Shown here in pieces: positions 8,369 through 17,931 of a DNA stretch of 41,322 nt. A model generated the notes under the pieces. That model had not been told where the DNA came from. It ran no database searches and saw only the letters and a program-made list of their open reading frames with translations. Position 1 is the first letter of the stretch; every line of letters starts with the position of its first letter. Source of the stretch: Candidatus Pacearchaeota archaeon (GTDB taxonomy: Archaea > Nanobdellota > Nanobdellia > Pacearchaeales > GW2011-AR1). The translations under genes were made by a program, and so were the position numbers. The DNA is taken from NCBI GenBank assembly GCA_017609915.1, contig JAFCDA010000007.1, positions 1-41,322 on the forward strand, written 5' to 3'.

Positions 8369-9838
8369 TTAATACTCAACCATTAATTTCTTATTTTTAT
8401 TATAAAACTTTATAGCATGTTCAAGTTTTTCTTTTGAAATTGCATAAACTGTCATTATTTTATCCCCATTTTTTATTTTTTGATTAGCTTTTTTATGAAG
8501 GTAAATTCCTGATGCTTTATCTTGAGGACAACCTGCAAATTTTGCAAGTTCATTTATTAATTTATTATCATAACTTTTTATTTTTTTATTGGATTTCGCA
8601 TATATTGTGTGAGTGTATTTTCCTGGTTTAAATTTTCTTATTTTTCCTTTTTGTGCTTTTATTATTTGTTCAAATTTTTTAAATGCTTTTCCTGAATCAA
8701 GAATTTCCTGTGCTAATATCTTTCCCTTATTTTTCTTTGCTTTTCCTGCCATTTCTAATAATCTTCCTGCAAGCATAACTGATTTTTCTTCTAAATCTTT
8801 TGGCCCATCTTCTCTTTTTAAAATTTTAATTACATCATTTATTTCTAAAAATGGACCTATTGCATTGCCTATTGGTTCTCTTCCATCTGTTAAAACAACT
8901 TCTAATTTTAAGTCAAATCTTTTTCCTAAACTTATAAATCTTGTTTTTAAATTATTTGCTTGTCTTTTATTTACTTTAGCTGATTTTCCATAAGGAATAT
9001 CTATTAAAACATAATTACTATCTACTGAAATTTTTTTAGAGATAATGCTTGCAAGTAATTGGGTAGTTGAATCTATTTTAACTACTCTTTCTACTTTTAT
9101 TATTTTATCATCAACAGGAGCTAATCCTAAGGCTCCTCCCCAAACTAAACAAGCATTTGTTTTTTTAATTATTTTTTTAATTTCTTTTATTGAAAAATCT
9201 ACTTTTGCTATTGTCTCTATTACATCTACTGTTGCTGCTGCAGTTGTTATTGCTCTTGAAGAAGTTTTTGGCATGACTAATCCTGCTGTAGCACAGATTG
9301 GAACTATTATTGGAGTTGTTCTATTTCCTGCAATTCCTCCAATACAATGTTTGTCAACTACTTTGCCTCTTAATTTAAGGTGTTTGCCTGTTTCTACCAT
9401 AGATTGTATTAAATTTTTAGTTTCATTTAAAGACATGCCCTTGCTGTTTAATGCAGCAATAAAAAATGCAATTTCTGCTTCTCTAAGAGCATTATGTGCA
9501 ATATCTTGAACAATTTCTTGGATTTCTTGTTTATTTAATTCTTCTCCTTTTAGTTTCTTTTTAATTAAATTAATACTTTTTGGACGTTCTGTTATTTCTA
9601 CATCTACAAAATCTCCTTTTTTTAATTTTAAATGATGGATTACAGTATTAGAAACCGCTATTTCATGAGGTTTTATTATATTTGAAATAGTATTAACAAT
9701 TGAAATAATTTTTTTATTTGCTTTTTTCACAGAAATCCTATTATCGATGTGCAAACTCATTTCTTCAGCTGTTTTTTCATGAATCATACATACAGGTCTT
9801 CCTGTTAAGAATTTTAAGATTTTTACTTTTAATTTCAT
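8369..9838 (-). CDS. deoA: AMP phosphorylase (archaeal thymidine phosphorylase-like)
   Basis: KHCIGGIAGNRTTPIIVPICATAGLVMPKTSSRAITTAAATVDVIE, VLTDGREPIGNAIGP; archaeal N-terminal double-psi-barrel extension. Confidence 0.9.
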   Translation of the reverse strand: MKLKVKILKFLTGRPVCMIHEKTAEEMSLHIDNRISVKKANKKIISIVNTISNIIKPHEIAVSNTVIHHLKLKKGDFVDVEITERPKSINLIKKKLKGEELNKQEIQEIVQDIAHNALREAEIAFFIAALNSKGMSLNETKNLIQSMVETGKHLKLRGKVVDKHCIGGIAGNRTTPIIVPICATAGLVMPKTSSRAITTAAATVDVIETIAKVDFSIKEIKKIIKKTNACLVWGGALGLAPVDDKIIKVERVVKIDSTTQLLASIISKKISVDSNYVLIDIPYGKSAKVNKRQANNLKTRFISLGKRFDLKLEVVLTDGREPIGNAIGPFLEINDVIKILKREDGPKDLEEKSVMLAGRLLEMAGKAKKNKGKILAQEILDSGKAFKKFEQIIKAQKGKIRKFKPGKYTHTIYAKSNKKIKSYDNKLINELAKFAGCPQDKASGIYLHKKANQKIKNGDKIMTVYAISKEKLEHAIKFYNKNKKLMVEY

Positions 9839-9967
9839 TTTCCGAAGTTTGATACCTCAAACGAGGAATTGAAAAATTTTAGATTTTTCATTTTGCCTCT
9901 TTTTTTTATTTTTATCTAGATTTTATAAGATATTGATGTACTTAGAAAAGAAAAATAGTTTTTATAT

Positions 9968-11035
9968 TTAACTTATTAGCCCCTTAAGTTTAGATTCTTC
10001 AACTTTTTTGAAAATTATATCCTTACTAAATGTTTTCTTTCTATAAAGTTCTATAACTAAAAGAACATAAGCTAATACTAAAGGTCCTATTATAAGCCCA
10101 AGTACTCCAAATACAAAAAGCCCACCAAGCATACCAATAATAACAATTGCTGAATTTATTTCGGTTTTTCTTGAAACCATTAAGGGTCTAATGAAAACAT
10201 CAATCCAAGAAATTATAACTAAACCATAAATTAGTAATCCAATTCCTGCTCCTGTTCTTCCTGCCATAAATAAATAAATATCTACAGGAAGCCAAACTAA
10301 CCAAGGTCCAATTAAAGGTATTATTCCGACAAACATAGTTAATATAGTTAAGATGAGCGCATTTGGAACACCAAAAATAAAATATCCAATTCCTGCAATT
10401 ATCCCTTGAGCAATTCCAATAATAATTTGTCCTAATAAAACAGAATTTGTTATGTCTTTAAATTGTTTAAAGAATTTTTCTTGTGTTTCTTTTCCTAAAT
10501 GAGACAAGGACCTCATATATTCTACTCCTTTTTTTCCATCTCTTAATGAAAAAAAGAAAACAAAAATTACAATAAATAATTGAAGCATTATTACTGGGAG
10601 ATTTAAAATAAGAGAAGTAAATTTGCTAAGAGAACTAGCAAGCATATTTGAAATAAAACTGTTTAAAGAACCTGCTAGATTTGCTGAAATTTCGGTAGAT
10701 AGAAATGTAGGAAGAATTTCACCTATTGCATTTTCTAAATTAGAGTTTTGTAAAGAAAAATATAAATCAATTGCTTGATTTGCTAATGAGTTAAATATTA
10801 ACCAAATGACTAATAAAATTATTACTATTAATCCTATACATATTAAAAAAGCTGATAAATTCTCACTTTTAAATTTTGATAAAAACCATTTATATATTGG
10901 ATAAAATATATATGCTAATAAGATTCCAAAAAGTATTGACATTGCAACCGGCCTTATAATCATAATTGCTAATATAAAAAGCCCAGCCACAAGTGCGAGA
11001 GTTATTAGATTTTTAAAGTCTTCTTTGTCCAACAT
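9968..11035 (-). CDS. AI-2E family transporter (PerM-like)
   Basis: Multiple TM helices with FFFSLRDGKKG..GIPL-type motifs and FGVLGLIIGPLVLAYV. Confidence 0.88.
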   Translation of the reverse strand: MLDKEDFKNLITLALVAGLFILAIMIIRPVAMSILFGILLAYIFYPIYKWFLSKFKSENLSAFLICIGLIVIILLVIWLIFNSLANQAIDLYFSLQNSNLENAIGEILPTFLSTEISANLAGSLNSFISNMLASSLSKFTSLILNLPVIMLQLFIVIFVFFFSLRDGKKGVEYMRSLSHLGKETQEKFFKQFKDITNSVLLGQIIIGIAQGIIAGIGYFIFGVPNALILTILTMFVGIIPLIGPWLVWLPVDIYLFMAGRTGAGIGLLIYGLVIISWIDVFIRPLMVSRKTEINSAIVIIGMLGGLFVFGVLGLIIGPLVLAYVLLVIELYRKKTFSKDIIFKKVEESKLKGLIS

Positions 11036-11120
11036 GAAATTATATAGGTGGAATTCTTTATAAATGTTGTTTTATCACAGCATTTATGTTAGTTTTAATA
11101 TTAGTTTTATCTGTTTTATT

Positions 11121-11225
11121 TATCTATATCTTTTAAAACTTAAAGTTGTGAAGATAGGTAGTTTAATCTTTGAAGCCTCAAATCTCTGTTAAGCGTCTCT
11201 TTTTATGTTTATAATATATTGATAT
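11121..11225 (-). promoter_or_regulatory. Recurrent leader element copy M (upstream of AI-2E transporter)
   Basis: Minus strand: CAATATATTATAAACATAAAAAGAGACG..AAAGATTAAACTACCTATCTTCACAACTTTAAGTTTTAAAAGATATAG aligns to copy G. Confidence 0.6.
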
Positions 11226-11272
11226 TAAAGTTATTAGATAAGCTTTATAAATTAAAATAAACTTTCTTCTTC

Positions 11273-11929
11273 ATGGATTCATTTATAAAAAAAATTTGGC
11301 AAGGAAATGGAGAAGAAGCACATTATCAATTTACTAGATTTAGTAAAGGAAGATTTGAGGGTAGAGCTGTTTTAAATTTACATAGAACTTCTAAAATTAA
11401 GTTAAAAGGTAGTTTTGAATGGGCTAATGATTTTGTTAATCTTGCTAATGAATCAGGAGATATAAAATTTTCTGGGATTGTGTTAAGTAGGGAAGAATTA
11501 GACTTAGAAAATGAGAAAAAGAAAAAAGCTGTTTTTCAATATGAGGTTTCAGATATTGACTCAGAAAAAATAAATGAAATAAAAGACAAAGCTTATGCTT
11601 TATTATTAAGTGGGCAAGGAGAAGAAATTCTTTTAAAAATTAAGAAAAAACTTCCAAAACCAGGAAAAAGTAAAGATAAGGTTGATGATAAGTTTTGTCA
11701 GCTTGAATTAAATCTAAATCAATGGGATAAAGTTAAAGATGCATTTATGTTTCCTGAATGTAAGAAATACAGAGTATCCCATATATTTGAAATAAATGAA
11801 ATAGTTATCCCGGAAGGAGAAAAAGATTTTGAAAAAGTAAGACTTTCTGCAAAAAGAAAAGGAAAAATTATTAGAAAAATAGAAGTTGATAAACGAGAAA
11901 GTGAAGATGAGAAAGAGTTTGAGGTGTGA
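11273..11929 (+). CDS. Conserved-looking hypothetical protein
   Basis: 218-aa uninterrupted ORF; family not recognised. Confidence 0.55.
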   Translation: MDSFIKKIWQGNGEEAHYQFTRFSKGRFEGRAVLNLHRTSKIKLKGSFEWANDFVNLANESGDIKFSGIVLSREELDLENEKKKKAVFQYEVSDIDSEKINEIKDKAYALLLSGQGEEILLKIKKKLPKPGKSKDKVDDKFCQLELNLNQWDKVKDAFMFPECKKYRVSHIFEINEIVIPEGEKDFEKVRLSAKRKGKIIRKIEVDKRESEDEKEFEV

Positions 11930-11937
11930 GAATGAAA

Positions 11938-12261
11938 CTAGAACTTAAACAATCTTTCATAATCTTTATGATTCATCCAATCAAGGACAACTGCAATTAA
12001 TTAAATTTCTCCAGAATTAGTTAAAGAATAAAGAAGCCTCCAAGAAGAAGGAAGATTATAAATCCAAAGATTATTTATTCCATATTTTTCAATTAACTTT
12101 TTAGGAATAAGTTTCTTTTTAACATTTCTTCCACAATAACAATTTCCTTTTATATCCTTAATTGCTTTTATAAGTGCCTTTTTAGTAGGATCTTTTTCTA
12201 TTAAATTATTAAAAGCATCTTCTAAACTATCATCTACAAATACGATTTTATCTGGTATCAT
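11938..12261 (-). pseudogene. RelE/ParE-like toxin, interrupted by an in-frame TAA (12003-12001) before its C-terminal segment
   Basis: IVFVDDSLEDAFNNL..LWIYNLPSSWRLLYSLTNSGEI-stop-LIAVVLDWMNHKDYERLFKF-stop in the same frame. Confidence 0.75.
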
Positions 12262-12557
12262 ATTTTTATCTCTGCTCTATTTTTAATTTTTTCATAAAAT
12301 TCTGGATTCCAGATGTAAACAACATAACCTTCATTATCATAAGCTATTTTATGGATGCTTTTTAAATATTCCATTATCACCTGAAATGTTTGCCACATAA
12401 CTTTTTTCGGGAGTTTTTTGAAAAGTTCTGTCTTCTTATATTCTCCAGAATTATCATCAATAAACTTTTCGACCATTAAAACAGTCTGAAGTGTAGGACT
12501 TCTAGCTATATCATTATTTTCCATATAACTTTTTTTGCGAAATATTTTTGTTTCCAT
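12258..12557 (-). CDS. Winged-helix antitoxin partner of RelE-like toxin
   Basis: RSPTLQTVLMVEKFIDD..GEYKKTELFKKLPKKVMWQTFQVIMEYL..YVVYIWNPE; ATGA overlap with the downstream toxin. Confidence 0.75.
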   Translation of the reverse strand: METKIFRKKSYMENNDIARSPTLQTVLMVEKFIDDNSGEYKKTELFKKLPKKVMWQTFQVIMEYLKSIHKIAYDNEGYVVYIWNPEFYEKIKNRAEIKI

Positions 12558-12562
12558 TATGA

Positions 12563-12580
12563 TAATATCAATTGATATTA
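12563..12580. promoter_or_regulatory. Perfect 18-bp palindrome, candidate autoregulatory operator of the TA operon
   Basis: TAATATCAATTGATATTA, 6 nt upstream of the antitoxin ATG and just downstream (minus strand) of ATTTAAATA, a TATA-like box. Confidence 0.65.
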
Positions 12581-12754
12581 CTATTTAAATCTTTTGCTAA
12601 TGAATTTCCTCAACTTAAAGAAAAACGCTCAAACCTCTCATATGAATTAATGTTTTGCAGAACTATTGAAGATCTTAATAAATTAATCAAGAAATTTGCA
12701 AAAACAGATGAGGCTATACCCTTGCTGATGTTTTTGTATAAAGAGAAAGAATAA
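12572..12754 (+). CDS. Small hypothetical ORF
   Basis: 60-aa ORF overlapping the palindrome; weak support. Confidence 0.25.
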   Translation: MILLFKSFANEFPQLKEKRSNLSYELMFCRTIEDLNKLIKKFAKTDEAIPLLMFLYKEKE

Positions 12755-12764
12755 ATACTTATTC

Positions 12765-13118
12765 CTACTCATATGGTTTAAAAAATTCTTCATCAACAAA
12801 TTCTACGTCTGCAGATTGACTAGGAGTATATCCTTTTTTAAAATAAATTCCTTTTGAGTAATCTCCAAGAGTGTAACCTGCTTTTTTAATTTCTGCTAAA
12901 TCCCATTTTCCATCAGCATCTAAATCAGTTAATAGAGTGTATCCTAAAGCAGACTTTCCAGCCAAATAATCAGGATGTAAAATAATCGATTGATTTTGAC
13001 TTGGTGTTGGGATAGGATTTTTTTTAACTATCCCCTTATTTGTTTTCTTACAACCTGCAATTGTAAGAGCTCCGACTATTGTTGCTCCAATCATAATGTT
13101 TTTTAGTGTTTCTTTCAT
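12765..13118 (-). CDS. Small lipoprotein
   Basis: Signal with lipobox-like LTIAGC; lysine-rich N-terminus. Confidence 0.6.
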   Translation of the reverse strand: MKETLKNIMIGATIVGALTIAGCKKTNKGIVKKNPIPTPSQNQSIILHPDYLAGKSALGYTLLTDLDADGKWDLAEIKKAGYTLGDYSKGIYFKKGYTPSQSADVEFVDEEFFKPYE

Positions 13119-13179
13119 TTTGTTATTCCCCCTTACATTTTACCTCTAAAATATATAAAAATAGTAATATTTAAATATT

Positions 13180-13200
13180 AGGTTACCCTTAAGGGTACCT
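13180..13200. promoter_or_regulatory. Near-perfect palindrome abutting the TrmB-family gene start, candidate operator
   Basis: AGGTTACCCTTAAGGGTACCT, preceded by TTTAAATA about 25-30 nt before the ATG. Confidence 0.6.
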
Positions 13201-13953
13201 ATGGAAATACTAAAAGAAATAGGTTTATCTGAATCTGAGAAAAAAGTATATTTAGCTTTGTTAGATTTAGGAGATTCCACAAGGGGGAATATTGTAAATG
13301 AATCAGGAGTTACAGGATCCAAAGTTTATGAACTTTTGGAGAAATTACAAGGAAAGGGGCTAATATCTATTTATATTAAAGATAAAATTAAGCACTTTAA
13401 ACCAACCAATCCAAAGCAATTGCTTAATTATTTAGAAGAAAAAAAGACTAAAATGTCTGAAATAGAAGAACAAACTAAGAAAATTATACCAACCTTATTA
13501 TTAAAATATGATTCATCTAAAAAAGAACAGGAAGTAGAATTGATTACAGGATTAAGGGGTTTACAGATTATTTTTAGAGAACAAGTAGAATCCTTAAAAG
13601 GAAATGATGTATGTTATGTTATCGGAGGAACTAAGGGTTCTGATGAAGAAATTGTGCAAGGATTTTTCGAAAAAATCCATTTGATGAGAGAGAAAAAGAA
13701 GATTAAAACTAAAATGTTGTTCAATCTCAGGCAAAAACAAACAACAAGTAAATTATATTCTTCAAAAAAATATCCTCACACCTCAACAAAATATATTGAA
13801 CATTCTTCTCCTGTAGCAATTAATATCTATAAAGATAAAACAATAATAATCATTTTCGGGGAACAAATAACTTCTATTCACATAAAATCTCAAGATGTTG
13901 CAAATAGTTTTATAGAATACTTCAATTTGTTATGGAAACAAGCTAAAAAATAA
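13201..13953 (+). CDS. TrmB family transcriptional regulator
   Basis: N-terminal wHTH LGLSESEKKVYLALLDLGDSTRGNIVNESGVTGSKVYELLEKLQGKGLI-type sequence plus TrmB-like C-terminal domain. Confidence 0.88.
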   Translation: MEILKEIGLSESEKKVYLALLDLGDSTRGNIVNESGVTGSKVYELLEKLQGKGLISIYIKDKIKHFKPTNPKQLLNYLEEKKTKMSEIEEQTKKIIPTLLLKYDSSKKEQEVELITGLRGLQIIFREQVESLKGNDVCYVIGGTKGSDEEIVQGFFEKIHLMREKKKIKTKMLFNLRQKQTTSKLYSSKKYPHTSTKYIEHSSPVAINIYKDKTIIIIFGEQITSIHIKSQDVANSFIEYFNLLWKQAKK

Positions 13954-14177
13954 CCTATCCCTTCCATCTCGACAATATTTATAAATCAAAGCAATCTAGA
14001 TAGAATAATAAGCAATATTGGTAAAACAGGGTCAAAAAAATACCCTTGATTATGCCACAATGTCTTGTCTTCGGCAGGGGCATTAACAAAACCTTTATAA
14101 ACACGTTCTTTCTTGAGTTTTTATAAGATAAATTAAATCTTATTTTTTGATAACAGCTGGTTTTAACTAGCAGGTTC

Positions 14178-14280
14178 AGCATAGAGAGATATACAAATGA
14201 GAAGATTAAGCTACTCTCAACCCTTTCAAAAAGGCTTGACCCAAAGGATAGCTTAATAATTTATAAGATTCCAAAATATA
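14178..14280 (+). promoter_or_regulatory. Recurrent leader element copy A (upstream of uL3)
   Basis: GCATAGAGAGATAT..TGAGAAGATTAAGCTACTCTCA..TTATAAGATTCCAAAATATA; hairpin TGAGA/TCTCA. Confidence 0.65.
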
Positions 14281-14298
14281 AAACACTAAAACACAAAT

Positions 14299-15249
14299 AT
14301 GTCAAAGAAAAGCGGACCAAGACACGGAAGCCTTCAATTTTATCCAAGAGTAAGGGCAAAGAAGATTTTACCTAGAGGTAAGTGGAATTCTCTTTTTAAT
14401 GAAGGTGTTGGATTACTTGGATTTATTGGATATAAAGTAGGGATGAAATCTGCTTTTGTTAAAGACAATACTCCAAATTCATTAACAAAAGGACAAAGAA
14501 TTGTTTTACCTGTAACAATTATTGAATGCCCTACAATAAAGATTTTTTCTATAAGATTTTATAAAGATAATAAGGTGGTTGGAGAAGTTTTAAATGAAAA
14601 TATAGATAAAGAAATGAAGAAAAAAATAAAGCTTCCAAAACAAAAAAACAAGAAAATTGAAGAAATCAAAGAGAAATATGATGATATTAAGGTTATTGTT
14701 TATTCTCAAGTTAAAAAAACAGGTATTAAGAAAAAGCCAGACATTACTGAAATTGGTCTTTCTGGAAGTGTTAGTGAAAAATTAGATTTTGTTGAAAATA
14801 ATTTATCAAAAGAAATTTCTATTAAAGATGTTTTTAATGAAGGAATTGTTGATATTAGGGCAGTTACAAAAGGAAAAGGGACACAAGGACCAACAAAAAG
14901 ATTTGGATTATCTTTAAAGTCACATAAATCTGAAAAAGGAGTTAGAGGACCTGGAAGTGGGGGTTCATGGCATCCTGCAAGAGTTGAATTTATGCAACCT
15001 ATGGCAGGACAAATGGGATTTTTTACAAGAGTTGTTTATAATAATAAAATAATTGATATTAATGACATAAAAGAAAAAGATATTAATCCTTCACAAGGAT
15101 TTAAGTATTTTGGAAAGATTAAAACAGATTATATTATTGTTCATGGAAGTATTCAAGGGCCTGCTAAAAGACAATTATTAATTACTGTTCCTTTAAGAGC
15201 AACTAAAAATCAAACTAAAAAAAGCTATGAGTTATTGGAGATAAGATGA
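14299..15249 (+). CDS. rpl3: Ribosomal protein uL3
   Basis: KSGPRHGSLQFYPRVRAKKILPRG..GTQGPTKRFG..RGPGSGGSWHPARVEFMQPMAGQMGF. Confidence 0.96.
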   Translation: MSKKSGPRHGSLQFYPRVRAKKILPRGKWNSLFNEGVGLLGFIGYKVGMKSAFVKDNTPNSLTKGQRIVLPVTIIECPTIKIFSIRFYKDNKVVGEVLNENIDKEMKKKIKLPKQKNKKIEEIKEKYDDIKVIVYSQVKKTGIKKKPDITEIGLSGSVSEKLDFVENNLSKEISIKDVFNEGIVDIRAVTKGKGTQGPTKRFGLSLKSHKSEKGVRGPGSGGSWHPARVEFMQPMAGQMGFFTRVVYNNKIIDINDIKEKDINPSQGFKYFGKIKTDYIIVHGSIQGPAKRQLLITVPLRATKNQTKKSYELLEIR

Positions 15250-15590
15250 AGATGCAAGGAAAAAAAATGAAAAAATTAGAAGAAATAAATTCTCTTTTAA
15301 AAAGAGGTTTAATAAAAGTTAGATTAATTTATAATGAAGATAGATATAAAAATACCCCTATAGATAATGGCTTTCTTGATATTGTTAAGCAGAGAATGAT
15401 AAGAGTTTTACTTCCCCATCCACGTGCACCAAATATAATCTGTCAATATAGAGCTTTAAAACAAAATCTTACTATCAATAGAGGAGTTTTGTATTTTGAT
15501 GAAAATAAAACAGAGGTTATTCATACTCCTCAGTTAAATAGAGATTATCCTGGTTTTAATGATAAACTAAAACAAGTTGGATTAAAATAA
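15246..15590 (+). CDS. Orphan ORF between uL3 and uL4
   Basis: 114 aa, ATGA overlap with uL3 stop, 4 nt from uL4 start; no family recognised. Confidence 0.7.
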   Translation: MKMQGKKMKKLEEINSLLKRGLIKVRLIYNEDRYKNTPIDNGFLDIVKQRMIRVLLPHPRAPNIICQYRALKQNLTINRGVLYFDENKTEVIHTPQLNRDYPGFNDKLKQVGLK

Positions 15591-15594
15591 CAAA

Positions 15595-16470
15595 ATGAAA
15601 GCACAAATATTAAACATAACAGGAAAGAAAGCAAAAGAAATTGAAACAAACTTATTTGAAGAACCAATAAGAGAAGATATTATTTGTAAAATTGCTGAAG
15701 CTGAAAAATTAAAACAACCTCATTCTTCAAAATATAGGGCAGGTATGAATAGATCTGCTTCTGGAAATGTTACACATAGAAGACATTCTTGGAAATCAGA
15801 TAGAGGAAGAGGACTTTCAAGAGTTCCAAGAAAGATTTTTTGGAGAAGAGGAACTCAATTTTCATGGCAAGGTGCAATTATTCCTTCAGTAAAAGGTGGA
15901 AGAAGAGCACATCCTCCAAAAGGACATGTTAATTTAAAAAAGATAAATAAAAAAGAAATGAAAAAAGCATTATTATCTGCTTTAACATATACAAGCTCTA
16001 TTAATGAAATAAAAAAGAAATATGCTTCATTAAAAAACGAAAAAGTTGAAATTAATTTACCCATAATTCTTGAAGATAAATCATTAGGTTTAAACACAAA
16101 AGATTTTTTCAAATTTTTAGAGAAAATTTTAGGAAATTTATATAATGTTGCTATTCAGAAAAAAGCTATTAGGGCTGGTAAAGGAACACGAAGAGGAAGA
16201 AAATATAAAAAAAATGCAGGGATATTATTTATTATTGGAAAAAATAACAAAAAGAAAATAAAAGGAATTGAAATTATTAACTCTGATAATTTACTTGTTA
16301 GTGATTTAGCTTCAAATGGTGCAAGATTAACAATTTTTACTGAAGAAGCTGTTAATGATTTAGAAAGATTAATTAATAAACCAGTATCTAATAAAACTTC
16401 AAGAGAGAAGAAGAGTAGCTTAAGTGGAAAATCAGATATTAGTAAAAAATCTAAGGAGAAGAAAAAATGA
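15595..16470 (+). CDS. rpl4: Ribosomal protein uL4
   Basis: HRRHSWKSDRGRGLSRVPRKIFWRRGTQFSWQGAIIPSVKGGRRAHPPK. Confidence 0.95.
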   Translation: MKAQILNITGKKAKEIETNLFEEPIREDIICKIAEAEKLKQPHSSKYRAGMNRSASGNVTHRRHSWKSDRGRGLSRVPRKIFWRRGTQFSWQGAIIPSVKGGRRAHPPKGHVNLKKINKKEMKKALLSALTYTSSINEIKKKYASLKNEKVEINLPIILEDKSLGLNTKDFFKFLEKILGNLYNVAIQKKAIRAGKGTRRGRKYKKNAGILFIIGKNNKKKIKGIEIINSDNLLVSDLASNGARLTIFTEEAVNDLERLINKPVSNKTSREKKSSLSGKSDISKKSKEKKK

Positions 16471-16703
16471 AATTAATGACAACTGAAAAAGCAGTAAGAT
16501 TAATTGAACTTAATAATACTTTAGTTATAGAAATAGATAGAAGAGCTTCAAGAACTCAGATTAAAAAAGATTTTGAAGAAATGTTTAATGTTAAAGTAGA
16601 TTCAATAAATATCTTAATAAGGAAAAATAAGAAACTAGCTTATGTTAAATTAAATGAAAAAAATCCTGCGATTGATATTGCAACAAAGGTGGGGATGATA
16701 TAG
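16467..16703 (+). CDS. rpl23: Ribosomal protein uL23
   Basis: TEKAVRLIELNNTLVIEIDRRASRTQIKKDFEEMFNVKVDSINILIRKNKKLAYVKL. Confidence 0.93.
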   Translation: MKLMTTEKAVRLIELNNTLVIEIDRRASRTQIKKDFEEMFNVKVDSINILIRKNKKLAYVKLNEKNPAIDIATKVGMI

Positions 16704-16718
16704 GAGGAATCAATTAAA

Positions 16719-16800
16719 CTAATATCTTATAAGCACAAAGATATGAAGATGATAACTTTATCTATTCATCAACTCAGCTTTAAGATTTATAGGAATATAA
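16719..16800 (+). promoter_or_regulatory. Recurrent leader element copy B (upstream of uL2)
   Basis: AATATCTTATAAGCACAAAG..GATGATAACTTTATCTATTCATC..GCTTTAAGATTTATAGGAATATA. Confidence 0.7.
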
Positions 16801-16809
16801 AAAATTAAA

Positions 16810-17520
16810 ATGGGAAAACGAATAACACAACAAGCTCGAGGAAAAGGAAGTTTAACTTTTAGAGTTAGACCAAAAGCTTACAAATATAAAGTGACATATC
16901 CTTCATTAAGAGCTTCTGGAAAAGGAAAAATAATCAAATTATTTAATTCCCAAGGACATTCTGCTCCTCTTGTTAAAATTAAGATTGGAAAAGAGATTTT
17001 CTTTAATCCTGCAGCATCAGGAATATATGAAGGGCAAGAAATAATGATTAATGAAGAAAGAGAAAATAAAATCCCTGAAATAGGAGATATTTTAAAACTA
17101 AAAGATATTCCTCAAGGAACAAAAGTGTTTAATATTGAAATAGTTCCTGGAGCAGGAGGAAAATATTTGAGAAGTTCAGGATGTTCTGCTTTAATATTAG
17201 TTAAAGATGAGAAGGGTGTTGAAATTATTATTGGTAGAAGAAAAATAAAATTAAATGAAAATGGCAGAGCAACTGTTGGAATTGCTGCTGGAGAAGGAAG
17301 ATTAACAAAACCAATTATTAGAGCAGGGAAAAAACATCATATGATGCTATCTAAAGGAAGAAAATGGCATAGGACTTCACCTGTTAAAGTTAATGCAGTT
17401 GACCATCCTTTTGGTGGTGGAAGAGGAAAAAGAATCAAAAGTAAAATTGCTAAGAGAAATGCCCCTCCTGGAAAAAAAGTAGGGCATCTTAGTCCAAGTA
17501 GAACAGGGAAGAAAAAATAA
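16810..17520 (+). CDS. rpl2: Ribosomal protein uL2
   Basis: GKRITQQARGKGSLTFRV..RKWHRTSPVKVNAVDHPFGGGRGKR. Confidence 0.97.
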   Translation: MGKRITQQARGKGSLTFRVRPKAYKYKVTYPSLRASGKGKIIKLFNSQGHSAPLVKIKIGKEIFFNPAASGIYEGQEIMINEERENKIPEIGDILKLKDIPQGTKVFNIEIVPGAGGKYLRSSGCSALILVKDEKGVEIIIGRRKIKLNENGRATVGIAAGEGRLTKPIIRAGKKHHMMLSKGRKWHRTSPVKVNAVDHPFGGGRGKRIKSKIAKRNAPPGKKVGHLSPSRTGKKK

Positions 17521-17522
17521 AA

Positions 17523-17930
17523 ATGGAAGAAAAATTTAAACTAACAAAGAAAGAATTTAAGTACAGAGGAAAAACTATGGAAGAATTAAATCACATGGAT
17601 ATTCGGGAATTTGCTAGATTACTTAAATCAAATGAAAGAAGAACAGCATTAAGACAATCTGATGAATTACAAAAATTCGTTTTAAAATGTAAAGATAAAG
17701 CTTTGAAAAAAAGACCAATAAAAACTCATTCAAGATACTTGGTAATTGTTCCTCAAATAGTTGGATTAAGAATTAGTGTTTATAATGGAAGAGAATTTGT
17801 TCCTGTTCAAATTGAAAAAGAAATGTTAGGACATAGATTAGGAGAATTTTCTGTTACTAGAAATAAAGTTAAACATGGAGCAGCAGGGGTTGGTGCAACT
17901 CGTTCAAGCTCTTCTCTAAGTGTGAAGTAA
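17523..17930 (+). CDS. rps19: Ribosomal protein uS19
   Basis: RYLVIVPQIVGLRISVYNGREFVPVQIEKEMLGHRLGEFSVTR. Confidence 0.95.
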   Translation: MEEKFKLTKKEFKYRGKTMEELNHMDIREFARLLKSNERRTALRQSDELQKFVLKCKDKALKKRPIKTHSRYLVIVPQIVGLRISVYNGREFVPVQIEKEMLGHRLGEFSVTRNKVKHGAAGVGATRSSSSLSVK

Positions 17931-17931
17931 G

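Noticed and set aside
8613-9509. Plus-strand ORFs (126 and 154 aa) opposite AMP phosphorylase
   Set aside because: Antisense shadow ORFs of a well-supported conserved gene.
12001-12003. TAA in RelE toxin as evidence of stop-codon reassignment or readthrough
   Set aside because: Most genes in the window end with TAA as a true stop; a single nonsense change is simpler.
14121-14150. ATAAGATAAATTAAATCTTATTTTTT as an intrinsic terminator
   Set aside because: Imperfect AT-only stem with T run; common by chance at this base composition, so not called.
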